From positions 2,294,001 to 2,358,000 of the forward strand of contig CM066298.1 of the NCBI GenBank assembly GCA_033816765.1: a DNA stretch of 64,000 nucleotides, given 5' to 3'. The position numbers were made by a program, and so were the translations under genes. The notes beneath the pieces are model-generated. The model had not been told where the DNA came from. It worked only from the letters and a program-made list of their open reading frames with translations, and searched no databases. Below are positions 11,501-21,600 of this stretch, in pieces. Position 1 is the first letter of the stretch, and each line of letters opens with the position of its first letter. The stretch comes from Nothopassalora personata (lineage: Eukaryota; Ascomycota; Dothideomycetes; Mycosphaerellales; Mycosphaerellaceae).

Positions 11501-11900
11501 CCTACCGTCGTATATACCTCCTCCTTACTCTAGGTTACTGTGCCCGCGTAGGCTCCGTAGTACGCGGCGCGTATAGACTTCGTAGTATAACCGGAGGGAA
11601 TCTAATATAGTCCTCCTCTTCGTCGCTATTAGGGGCGTTATTATCGGCATCGGAGTACTCGTCTAACGATTCTTCTAACTCTACATCTTCGAAGGCGTAT
11701 AGTAAGGACTCGTGTCGCGCGGACGGCGATTGTAGGTAATTATAATAAGTAGACGACGCCATTATTAATTCAATTGAAAGCGCCGAGCGTACGCTGTCGA
11801 ATGCAGTAGTTATTAAGGCGATAGAGCAACGTAGTAATAGAGATGTATACCTTCGAATGTAATAGTGCTTATTTGTATACAGGGCTAAATTCGTATACAC
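8520..11900 (-). pseudogene. RIPed gene with DUF6589-type C-terminal domain
   Basis: Minus-strand translation, reading through TAG stops, gives a segment (about 9,300 down to 8,600) resembling the fungal DUF6589 family: R-Y-A-V-K-H-S-N-I-G-M-L-R-R-A, then F-F-G-A-S-x-Y-N-Y-G-R-E-M-L-Y, then L-I-L-A-S-G-L-V-N and P-I-D-L-S-L-E-H-L-N. The only open N-terminal part (start M-A-S-S-T near 11,763) is acidic (E-D-V-E-L-E-E-S-L-D-E) and ends near 11,535. DUF6589 proteins are uncharacterised, often repetitive in fungal genomes. A 74-bp tandem repeat lies within the frame. The family call is from memory of its motifs only; it could be another transposon-borne family. Confidence 0.55.
10360..10672 (-). 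repeat. diverged ~74-bp tandem repeat within the DUF6589-type relic
   Basis: The core tataaagcgttctaaacggt recurs near 10,366, 10,442, 10,513, 10,587 and 10,643. The two best units also share the following stretch ending in gctatagctcgaggaag. A period of 72-76 bp suggests a repeated protein module of about 24-25 residues. Confidence 0.6.
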
Positions 11901-11922
11901 TAAAACAGCCCTATTTAGTCTT

Positions 11923-12062
11923 AGACTCGCTGCGCGAATTGGCGCTCCTAGCCCTCTAATTGGCTGAACGGTGTAGAACCGTGCTTAACGGAGCTGAAGC
12001 GAGCTTAAGCGAGCCTAGCTCGTGCGCTAGGCGAAGCCAAAGCCAATTCCTGCGGCGAGTCT
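11923..12062. repeat. inverted repeat at the border of RIPed DNA and gene island
   Basis: agactcgctgcgcgaattggc (arm 11,923-11,943) pairs with the reverse complement at 12,042-12,062 at 18 of 21 positions; a further aattggct element lies inside. The mutation pattern fades across this 140-bp segment and sequence after 12,063 is ordinary. It could be a small foldback element or the terminal structure of the element to the left. Confidence 0.5.
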
Positions 12063-12925
12063 GAGTTTACTAAGGTAACAAATTACTGTCTTCCGCCGGC
12101 ACATCACGATCGATTACACTATCCGTTAAGTGAGCCGTCCCCACCAACAACTCTCTTGCAACCTGTCACGCCCTGTTTTGGTGGCATGATTGACCAGGCG
12201 AAAGCAGCTGCGTATATTGACCTGCATAGCCAAGTGGCTCCTCCATAGCTGGCGCTTAGAATGCACAATTTACTAAAAATGGTACACGAAGCGGATCTCT
12301 TCCCACATCACCTCTGTTGCAGTCGATCTACAGTCAGCAAGTCCCAGCTTTTGAGCCATCGCATGCCTCATGAAGTCTCAAGCCGGTCAAGGCTCCTGGA
12401 TAAAGAACATAGTACTGCATGCAAAGTCAGCTGCGGGCCACTTTCAGTCTGAGCCCGTGTTCCCCACTGTGCTGGACCCAGAACGGAACCGTCCACGGCA
12501 CCTTGGAATGAGATGCCCCGATCGACCATCTGAACAAACAAACAGCCTGCGCATCGAGTCACTGCACCACACGTCGTTTCACCCTGTCCAAGCAGGTGGG
12601 CAGTGGGACCTGTACAAAAGGAGCCTGCCGGGAAATCTCGGCCAAAGCTTCATACAATCCAGTCTCCACACAGCTGCACTGTCAACCGTGGGATTGCCAA
12701 CCCCATATCGCAATACGACCAGCGGGTCTTGCTGTTCTTGATAACACAAGGACGGAGAGCATTCGACGACAACGCAGCACTCAGAGCAGCCTTCGTCAAA
12801 GACATATATAGCCATATATAGCCACGAACCAACACCCTCTTATCTCTTCATCAACATTCCAGGCACTCCAATCAATAGCCCAAGCAAACAAGCACCCACT
12901 TAACCGCTCCATCACCACCACCACA
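12063..12925. other. unique intergenic DNA upstream of the secreted-protein gene
   Basis: Base use is normal here (CpA and TpG are common). Several short open frames overlap each other in all frames and none has a recognisable domain. The right end is the presumed promoter and 5' leader of the gene starting at 12,926. Nothing else was identified. Confidence 0.5.
12803..12820 (+). promoter_or_regulatory. candidate TATA elements of the secreted-protein gene
   Basis: A duplicated catatata box (12,803-12,810 and 12,813-12,820) lies about 105-120 bases upstream of the start codon at 12,926, followed by a C/A-rich leader with ccaccaccacaATG context that is typical for fungal starts. This is inference from position and sequence only. 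Confidence 0.5.
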
Positions 12926-13279
12926 ATGCCCTCACTCATCTCCTCCCTTGCCCTGCTCTTCGGCCTCACCAGCCTTGCCGCCGCAGACAGCATCAAAGTC
13001 CAATACTACACCGACGGCGGCTGCACCAGCTACGCCACAGAGCTCTGGCCCTCCACCAATTGGGACTGCTACAACTACGGCTGGGGCGGCTCCAACAGTG
13101 CCAACATCGCCGGTTGCGACCGCAGCTATCAAGGTGAAATTTGCTCCTGCACGTTCTTCACGCAGCCGTATTGTGGCGGACAGGGACATATAGCAGAGTG
13201 GAAATATAATAATTGCGCGAGTAATTGGGGGGGGGGTTATCAGAGTATGAGTTGTGGGGTTTGGTATCCGGATTCATGA
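12926..13279 (+). CDS. small secreted cysteine-rich protein (117 aa), candidate effector-like
   Basis: The protein starts with a clear signal peptide (hydrophobic residues 4-18, A-A-A-D cleavage near residue 20). The mature part of about 97 residues has eight cysteines (33, 48, 64, 73, 75, 83, 97, 110), many Tyr, Trp and Gly, and no membrane segment or anchor signal. Eight cysteines could form four disulfide bonds in the extracellular space. Upstream are a TATA-like box and a good start context, and no intron is needed. The gene sits alone in a short non-repeat island surrounded by RIPed transposons, a setting known for secreted virulence or interaction proteins in fungi, but it could equally be a wall or self-interaction protein. 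A run of ten G near codons 101-104 makes the C-terminus sensitive to indels. No family was recognised. Confidence 0.8.
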   Translation: MPSLISSLALLFGLTSLAAADSIKVQYYTDGGCTSYATELWPSTNWDCYNYGWGGSNSANIAGCDRSYQGEICSCTFFTQPYCGGQGHIAEWKYNNCASNWGGGYQSMSCGVWYPDS

Positions 13280-14379
13280 GGGCTGGCGAGGGAGAGAGGT
13301 ATGCTGATGTTCGTGTTCCCAAGCAGAGTGAAGACTAATCATTATAGCAGGGCTTTGATGGTCGAGAGATGATGAGATAAAGCATACAGCTATAGAAGAG
13401 AATTACCTGCACCCTTGGCCATGTTCGAAATATTCCCGTCTACCAAAGCACGCTTAACAGTCGCCTTCAACCTTTCTTGCGCCTATCCTCACCCCTCTCG
13501 CGTTACCGGCCCAGATCTGTAATGGCGACTCGCTGTCCAAGCTTTACTTCAAGGTCCAGCCACCTGCAGAGCAGTGCTTGGCACTGGCACCAGAATGTTG
13601 CGCATTTCTCCTCGCGGCTGAGGCGCCACGATGGCTGTAACCCAGTCACATGCCCCAGTCATACAGCTTCCTTGATGACTGAGCTACTAACGTTTAGCTA
13701 TGCAAGCTTCCCGACAGTGGAACTTGAGTGTCTGAGCCATGGTCCACGTTTCAAGGACGATTAACGCGACTGTCTGGAGCATTCAGATCGCTGTGACATG
13801 TTCCTCCTCCTTCCACCAGGGCTCTTCGCCAAGATCCGCAGATGAAGCAGCTGGGCACATGTGCGCCTCAACAAGCAGTATAGGCTTGACAACACAGCTC
13901 TCGAATGCTTCGAAGCTTCACGGACATGTGGTCGGATGTTCTGCCAGCCGAGCTGCTCCGGAGAGGGTGAGCAAATGGAACACTCCCAACGAAAATGAAG
14001 TTCGGTAGTTTGGAGCACTGTGCCAAGCCATTGGTCGATAACGAGGTTGCTAGGTCGGAATGTTGAGGGAACATTTTAAGCTTCTTTTCGTGGCAGCATC
14101 AACGGACGTTCACTTTTGAAGTTGCAACGACAAACAATGATGCCAACGGCCCTTCGCCATAAAGCAAACCAGGCGCCAGTATGGTCAGCTAGATCTGAGT
14201 GGTCTCGGTGAACTAATTAAGGATTGCAAAGCTATCGGTCACGTAGCAAAATTCTTCTGCTTACCTGATAGATCAATCTCGATGATGGCTGTTGTATGGT
14301 ACAGCTCTTCGGCAAGCAGCTCCTAAGCGAGATATCGCACTTATAAGGTGATTTTGTCGTGCTTACCAATGCCTCCTGT
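13280..14379. other. intergenic, no supported gene
   Basis: The base composition is normal and non-RIPed. Short overlapping open frames occur on both strands but none has a domain, a signal or a clear intron structure. The right part may contain the decayed C-terminal portion of the HET-domain pseudogene that ends near here. Confidence 0.4.
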
Positions 14380-14863
14380 CGCCATCGACCAGTCAGACAT
14401 GCCGTAAGTCATAACAACATCCCCAGCTGTGGCATGGTGCCATGGTCTCGTCGAATGGGGAAGATGATGACTTCTTCAGTCTTCCGGTGAATGTCCATCA
14501 AAAGCTCTACCTGACGATTCTTCTTCAGTACGGTACTCTGATCAATTCACACGGCATCGACCCAAAGCATGGTCGTCAACTTAAGCCGCCGAATGTCCGT
14601 GACGCTCTTACGAGAGATGTCGTGATCTTCAAGACTCCTCCAGGTAGATGTTATGTCCCAGGAAAGACCTCTTCGCCCCACGCAAAGGAGATCGCTTTGT
14701 ACTCCCGCTCCTTGTTAAGAGCAACAATTTCCACAGTAGCGCACAACTCATCATCTCCCAATCCAGCATACAGGACCAAATTCCAGACCTCTCCAGGCAT
14801 CTGTGGTTCGTACTTGGAAAGCTGACTCCTCGATCGCAACGCTCGAGTCGGAACAGCAACCAA
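14380..14863 (-). pseudogene. HET (heterokaryon incompatibility) domain gene, broken fragment
   Basis: On the minus strand an open part starting near 14,863 contains E-Y-K-A-I-S-F-A-W-G (about 14,705-14,680), the first HET-domain signature, followed after a stop by L-K-I-T-T-S-L-V-R-A. After a frame change the second signature L-W-V-D-A-V-stop-I-D-Q (14,570-14,539) appears, where a TGA replaces the expected cysteine codon, followed by N-R-Q-V-E-L-L. HET-domain proteins trigger cell death when unlike hyphae fuse. At least two stops and one frameshift show that this copy is dead. The damage is not of RIP type. The call rests on the order and spacing of two signatures. Confidence 0.6.
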
Positions 14864-15303
14864 GGCTTAACCACCCTCACGCTTCAGCGACCTCGACGAC
14901 CGACCACACGGCCGCAACAGGGCAATCAGACTCTGGTCTCCGCAGCACATGCAGGAGCTGCGTGGCTGCGCGCCCCCGGAGGTAGCTGCAACCTGTACAG
15001 TATCTCGCAGCTTCTCGCTCTCCTTCGCCCGGTACGATGATGCCGCTGACAGGCGAAAGTGTCGGCGAAAGATGTGTTGTTTCTTATGTGAAGAGTCGAG
15101 ATTCGATGTCTCCAAAGGGCAGGGGAAAAAAGGAGCAGACTTGGCAATTCGCACCCGTTCCAACGTCCTCATACCGGTCTGCGCTGCACCACTGTCGCAC
15201 AACTGCTGCGAACGGCCCCAACACCATCTGGAAAGATGGACAGAGGAAGTACAGAATCTTGACATTTATTGACATGTAATTCAAGCTAGATGTACATTGT
15301 ACC
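14864..15303. other. intergenic between HET relic and acetyl-CoA transporter
   Basis: No supported gene. It would contain the 3' untranslated region of the minus-strand transporter gene ending at 15,304; overlapping open frames here conflict with each other. Confidence 0.4.
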
Positions 15304-17489
15304 TCAACCCGCCAACCTCCAAGCTTTAAGCGGTAGACTCTGTAACGTCAACGCCTTGGGCTTAATAAACCCAAAGAATGTCACCACCCCAAATACCACA
15401 CACAGAATGTTGACGATGTAGTATCCGTCTCTCTGAATGTGACACACACCACCTCCATCGATGCAGCGGTGCTTCTCCACCTCGGCAACACAGCTAAACG
15501 CCTGCGTAATCAGATGGCCCTTCAGATCTGCGGGTGCCTTCTCCGGCGGTATACAAGTCGCCTTCGTGAACGCATCCACAAACCTCAGAACAAAGTATCG
15601 TGGGAACGTCCCTCCGAGGTTTGAGACAGTCGCCAAGAGCGTCATATACGTACCTCCAATCGCCGGGTCGGAGATTTTTGCATGGAAAGCCGAAATAGCA
15701 ACGAACATGACCGTATTCATGAAAGTGCTAAAGACATGTTCCACAATAATGATCAGAAGATATCCCGTCGTTGTGCCCTGCGAAGGGAAGAACATGACCA
15801 CCAGCTGCGCGAAGACTGCTGCAACGAGGCGTCCGACGAAGGCCCAGCACCAGACGCGGACGGGCAGGTATTGTTCTGACCACTTGCCTGCGTAGTAGCC
15901 GAGACCGATTTCGAAGGGGAAGTCGATGAGTACGGTCAGGGCGAGGTCTTCCTGGCTGAAACCCTTGTCGAGGAGTTTGAGGTTTGTAACAGCATCATTT
16001 GCTTGAAATCCGATTTTCGCAATCAAGTGGATGATGATGAAGATTTGAATGTTCTTCAGCTTGAGAATTCCACCCATGAGTTTGTAGACGTCCCAGATTC
16101 CCTCTTTCTCGCGGGTACGTTCTTCCCTCTTAAGAGCGGCGAGGCCGAGGGTGACGAGGAAGTAGAACCAGCCCCAGAAGGTGAGATAGGAGTTGAGGGT
16201 GAAGAGGCCGTGGTCGAGGGGTTCAGAGCGGAAGTATTTGTTGGCGAAGTCGGGGGAGTTGAGGGCGAGGAAGACGGTGGAGGAGAGGAACTGGCCGGCT
16301 GTGAGGCCGACGGTTTGGGCGGTTGAGGCGTAGGAGAGGTTGGATTGGGAGAGGAGAGTCAGAGCCCAGCCTGGTTCGCAGAGTCAGTATTTCGATGGGC
16401 ATTTTGATAGAGATTGGGATCGAACATACCATCCACAGCAATATCCTGGGTTGCACACATAAACACCAACGCAAACCACCAGCCGGTAAAACCCCACACG
16501 CCGGCACCACCGTTCTCTCCCGCTGTCACCATCATCGCCTCAGCTCTTGTCCCCAACCACAGCATTCCAAGTCCGCTCAACACCTGAATCGGCAAGATCC
16601 AACTCTTCCGGCGTCCCACCTTGGAACTCCACACAGCATCAACAATCGGGCTCCATAGCAGTTTCAGCGAGTAGGGGTAACTCGCCAGGCTGTACACGCC
16701 AATCTGACTGTAGCTCAAATGGCTCTTCAGCAGGAACGGTATACTCCCACCAGCTAGACCCATCGGTATACCCTGTAGAAAGTATAGCAGGACGAGCAGG
16801 AGGAAGTTCCGCCGATCTTGTACCGGTAGTTCGAAGAAGGCTGTACTCTCCCCTTCTCCGCCCTCTTTATCGTGCTCCGGCACTGCATCGTCCAGGCTGA
16901 ACGTCTCCCGCCCCATCAATCGGTCTCGTGCATCTGCGGAGTCCTCGCCAGGTATGTCTAGCGATTCGTGCCGTTTCCCTCGTCGGTGTTCTAGCAGTGT
17001 GCCGTTCATGTCTACGTCGCCTCTCAGTGAGGCGCTGACGTCTCCTGATGATAACGATCCGTTGGCTGTGCTTCGTCCGCGCACTGAGCCCCCTCGCGGA
17101 TTGGGTGAACGTGACTTGCTCTTTCTATCGGGCATTGAGAGGGAATGGTCAAGTTCGTCGGCGGAAGAGAAGGAGTCGTAGGGGTCGTCCAGATGTGGTG
17201 TGGGATCTGCGAGGGCGACTTGAAATTCGAGATGATGTGGTATCCGAGTAGAGGACTGCTGTTGTTCGTGCGCTCTGGCGATATGTGTTGGGGGGAATGG
17301 AGTCGGTAAGGGTGCGGTCGTAATCAGAGAGAGTCGCCGTTGGTGTTGGTCGCCCATGTAGCCATCACCTTGTCGCTCTGAATTCTTGATGATGGCCGCG
17401 ATTAATTGTGAAGACGTGTCTTTGGTAGACATCCTTGGACGCGCTAGCCGATGATGACCCGGCGAGGGGACCTCATCGAGCCGAGCCAT
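15304..17489 (-). CDS. acetyl-CoA transporter, AT-1/SLC33A1 family (MFS fold), two exons, 708 aa
   Basis: Exon 1 is 17,489-16,430 and exon 2 is 16,370-15,304, joined in phase over a 59-bp intron. The first ~220 residues are polar, Ser/Pro/Arg-rich and probably cytosolic; from residue ~228 onward the protein is a multi-pass membrane protein beginning R-R-N-F-L-L-L-V-L-L-Y-F-L-Q-G. The strongest signature, C-A-T-Q-D-I-A-V-D-G-W-A-L-T-L-L-S, forms exactly across the splice junction and is diagnostic of the AT-1 family, which moves acetyl-CoA into the ER/Golgi lumen for acetylation. Other family features are the P-F-E-I-G-L-G-Y-Y segment and a Cys-rich luminal loop near the C-terminus (C-I-D-G-G-G-V-C). 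The reading frame is intact and non-RIPed; it is the only clear housekeeping gene here. An internal Met at residue 20 is an alternative start. Confidence 0.92.
16371..16429 (-). other. 59-bp spliceosomal intron of the acetyl-CoA transporter gene
   Basis: On the minus strand it reads GTATGT at the donor and ends ...CCAG at the acceptor. Removing it restores the family signature V-D-G-W-A-L and keeps the frame (exon 1 of 1060 nt, exon 2 of 1067 nt, 709 codons in total). Confidence 0.9.
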
Positions 17490-17759
17490 GCAGGAACCTC
17501 GATGCCCACGTGTAAAGCGCTAGGATGATGCATGGATAACAGGTTTTAAGGATAATATAACCTGATTGAGCGTAGTGATTATTTACTTTGAGGAAATAGA
17601 TTAGGCACCTAAATTATAGGGATTAAGGGCTTCTTATTAAAAGAAGACTTATATAAGCACCTTAAGAGTACTACTACTTATAATAAATATAGTTTTTTAT
17701 ACCCTAATATCTAGACTTAATACCCTTATTCTAGACCTCTATACCCGGTAATTTTACAG

Positions 17760-17772
17760 TTATAAGCCCGAG
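17760..17772 (+). other. copia primer binding site, half initiator tRNA-Met type, RIPed
   Basis: ttataagcccgag lies one base after the presumed LTR end. It equals the C2 site ttatgagcccga with one TpG-to-TpA change. TTATGAGCCCGA is complementary to the anticodon arm (around CAT) of initiator tRNA-Met, the known primer of many copia elements. Confidence 0.65.
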
Positions 17773-17774
17773 TT

Positions 17775-18296
17775 AAGCAACTTAGGGTCTCTATACAGTA
17801 TTATATATATATCTATTAGTCTAATTAAGGTATATAATAGATCTTAAGTAATACCTTTAGAACTACTCGTCCGCTACGACAATTAAGGAACTAGACTACT
17901 ACGATCCCTTAAAGTTTAATAACTTCTATCTTTAAACTTAGGTAAAAGTAGTTAGGTTAGACCTATAGAAGTATATAGAGAGGAAGTCCTTAGACGGTAC
18001 GGTAACCTAGGAAATAGATATTAATCTATTACCTAAATCTTAGGAGCCTACTATAGGCCTTTTGCCTAGTTCTCCTACTAAAGATAATAATATCACTATA
18101 TAGACCTTATTTAGTAGAGTTAGTACATTATATAATTACTAGTACGCAATATATAGGGACTAGAAGAAGGAATATAAGGACTTTGTAACCCGTAAACGCT
18201 CCCTAAAATCGTACTTCGAAAGAATAATACCCTAGATATATATTAACAACCTTCTTAGCCGACCTAATACCCTATCTACCTAGTAGACGTACATTA
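17775..18296 (+). pseudogene. copia Gag relic (C3), N-terminal part
   Basis: This segment plus 25,924-26,300 reads as one Gag-like frame interrupted by TAG stops. The join across C2 occurs exactly at its 5-bp duplication catta. Gag would form the virus-like particle. The assignment to copia rests on the downstream copia RNase H and the primer site. Confidence 0.5.
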
Positions 18297-18502
18297 TGTC
18301 ACGATCTAAGCGTGCACCGGCGCTGCAGCCTAATCAAACCTGAGGCAGCAGCCGCTAAGAATTAGGTGACATTAATTAGTTACCTACAGCCTTTCCATAA
18401 GCAGCCCCTTCAATTCTAGCTTAGACACATGCAATCTACTATCTGCTTTTGAAACACCTTTATAAGCCCATTTCATGACTTCTAACCACTTATAACGTAA
18501 TA
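18297..18502 (+). repeat. 5' LTR of copia C2
   Basis: 206 bp, starting TGTCACGATCTAAGCGTG; it matches 25,713-25,918 along its length with RIP-type differences. Confidence 0.93.
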
Positions 18503-18503
18503 G

Positions 18504-18516
18504 TTATGAGCCCGAC
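18504..18516 (+). other. primer binding site of C2 (half initiator tRNA-Met)
   Basis: ttatgagcccgac begins one base after the 5' LTR. It is complementary to the anticodon stem-loop of initiator tRNA-Met, the internal priming mode known for Drosophila copia and yeast Ty5. It differs at one RIP-type position from the C3 site at 17,760. Confidence 0.75.
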
Positions 18517-18639
18517 AGGCGCTTACTAACGTTCGCTACATAAAACGAAGCCCTAGAGCAGATTTTGCATCGTCATTAAAAACTAGTGGGATCTATCATT
18601 ATCCTATTAATAACTATTGCACAGCAGTGTAGTAACCCT

Positions 18640-21600
18640 AGTAGACCTATAGGAACTTTCATTAGGCCTATTAACACCGTTATAGCGACTACCGAGATAC
18701 CCGGTGGTACCGGTACTTTGCCGCACGCTACTATCGTTCTTAAGAGTTATAACTAATGGGACAAGTTTAACCGTCAGTTAGAGCTCTACGCTAAGTCTCT
18801 AAACATCTGGAAGTATGTGGATCCGAACGATACTATCGCCGAGCTAGTAGAGCCGGTGTTCTTAACGTTCGAATAGATCTAATTAGCATACACTGCTAAA
18901 GACGCTACGGCGGTAGATAAAGAGCTTATTAAGCTCCGTTAGTCGGACGCTAAGCGTAGGTAGCGGATGTATAACATCTTTACCGTAGCAAGGTCTAAAC
19001 TAGTTACCTACCTAATCCGTACTACTACGGAGCTAGGCTAAGAGCTTATGCATGGGAAACGCACTCTTAGAGGTAAGTACTAGGCTCTAAAGACACAGTA
19101 TGGACTATACGACATGCTGCGTAAGCGACAACTTACACTAGAGCTAAATAGGCTTTAGAAGAGCCAAGCTCGAAGGATTGACGACTAGTACTTAGACTAG
19201 CTAGTATTATAGACTAAGATGCTAGATTGCAACTACGCTAAGTACGGAGACCTAGCACGACACTTCTTACTCGCAATATAGTAGAAGTAAGCTCCTACCT
19301 ATAGAGCATTACTATATAACGAGTGGAAGCGTAATAAGCTCTCTCTTAGTAAACTTACTAAGCGATACCTCGAATGGATACGCGATACTACCCTAGTCAC
19401 TAATAGCGGTCGATTAGTCTTTACAACCTTCGTAGGCGAGCTATTAGCCGAACACGATCCTCTAGAAGTCCTACCGACCCTAGCACCTATAGTAGGTATA
19501 GGGGGTAGGAATAATAACAACACGCGTAGCCGCAGCCGCGGCGACAAGAGCCGTGACTGTAGTAACAAGGACAATAAGAGTAGTGATAAGCTAAGCGGCT
19601 ACTAGAACATTACCGGCGAGCCTAAGGAGAGTTGTTATAAGAACCTCTATTTATACGATGTAGTTAACCCTAAGAAGCGTCCATTAAAGGATTAGCGCTC
19701 TAAGTAGTGAAAGAAGTGCTAGAAGCACTTTATTAATTACTGCTTAGGCGATAATAGTAAACGCTTACTAGGCGTATTGAACCGCAATAGGCGCACGGAT
19801 AAGGAACGAGATAAGGCAATTACTAAGGGTAAGGCCGTACCGCACGGCTTTACTAGTCTTACTGTCCTTTCGAGCTCGATAGGCCAATTAAGCTTCAACT
19901 TTAGGGATTGCTAGGTATACGATAACTGCTCGGACACCTATGTCATTAATCACTATAACTAGTAGGGCGTAGAATTCATTATAGAGCGCCTAACCACATT
20001 ATTAATCTAAGCCGGAACCACGATATTCCCTATTGCCGCATTGGGTAAGGTTCGTATGAAGATAGAGGGGATACTATTTACCCTATTAGATGTGGCCTAT
20101 TGCCTAGGCTTTTATATGAACGTTATCTCCTACTTACGTATAGAGACGGCTGGACTTTAGTAGCACGGACGCACTAATTTAGTCTATTACAATAATAAGA
20201 AATTAATGGACCTGCACCGCCCTACTAGCACAATCCCCTTCTTTAAGGTGGTCACACCGCCTTAGTTAGAGATGGTCTATAAATGACCATCGAGTAATAA
20301 TGGGAGCATCCTACTAAAGATTACTAAGAAGTAGCGTACAGCGCACTTTATTAGCACAATTGGTAAGGGTGATACTATCCAAACACCGCCTATTTAGGAC
20401 TCTAACGGCGACCGTACCGTTATAGCAGTAATAAACAGCATAGGGGGTACTAAAGGTGTAGTAACGTCTAGTAGGACCCCTATTAAACACCGCAAGCTCT
20501 TAGGCCGCCAGTAGCACTAAATCTTCGGCTATATTAGCGCTAAACGCATTAACTAGCTTCCGTTTAGAGTTGAGGGGGTGGTTATTAACCCTAATGCACC
20601 TAAGGCACCCCTCACTACACATTGTAGAGCATGTAGCCTAGCTAAGGCATATAAAGTGTTTAATAGGACTAAGCTAATTAGGGCAATAACTCCCTATAGG
20701 CACGTAGCCATAGATTTGGCTAAGTTTATACTAGCATACAATAGTAATCGTTACCTAGTTTATTTCTACGATTTGGATACCTATAGGCACTTTCAATTCA
20801 CCATTAAGAATAGGGACTAACTATTAGTATTGGCTTGCTTTAACAGCCTGCTTAGCTTTATCAATTTTATTAGGCGTAGGTTTGTTTACTTCTATAGCGA
20901 TAATAAAGTAGCTATTAGCATAGCCTTCCGCTTAACTATCAATAACAATTAAATTGAGTAGCACAATACTGCTAACTACGCGTCTAACTAGGACCTAGTA
21001 GAACGAGCGGGCGGCGTTATTATCACGATGTCTCGTACAATCCGCATTTATACTCGCCTACCTAAAAAGCTCTAGAATGAATGCACAGCAGCTGCCGTCT
21101 ACATTCTCTAGCGGTCACTAATCTAATTAAAAGGCTAGAAGACTCCCTTCGAATTGGCAATAGGTAGGGTACTAAATGTAGGCTACATAGTAGTGTACGG
21201 CTGCCTAGCCTACGTGTACATTTATGGCACTACTTAACTAGGCAAGACTAAGAAGCTTAAAGAACGAGCACTTATCGAATACCTTGTGGGCTACGACTCT
21301 ACTAATATCTATAGGGCATAGGACCTATCGAAAGATAGGGTTATGCGGGTAAAGGACGTCCTCTTTAATAAGACCACGTTCTACGACCTATCAATTCTTA
21401 CTGCTGGTTACTTAACCCCTGTTAAGAACATCGCAATAGTAGAACCGGCTAAAGAGCCTAAACAGTACTACGACCTGTATGTGGCTCACTATAAGCAGGA
21501 CATAGCATAGGCCGAGGGGGTGGAAGAATAGGCTTAATAGCAGCCGCTCTATTAAAACCCTCGTTAACACGCTGTTACGGTTCGGATGAAGGACGGTGCA

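Noticed and set aside
14442..14825. 127-residue plus-strand frame
   Set aside because: It is opposite to the HET-domain signatures and has no recognisable feature of its own.
16003..17251. Several plus-strand frames opposite to the transporter gene
   Set aside because: Shadows of the acetyl-CoA transporter exons, which carry the family signature and a proper intron.
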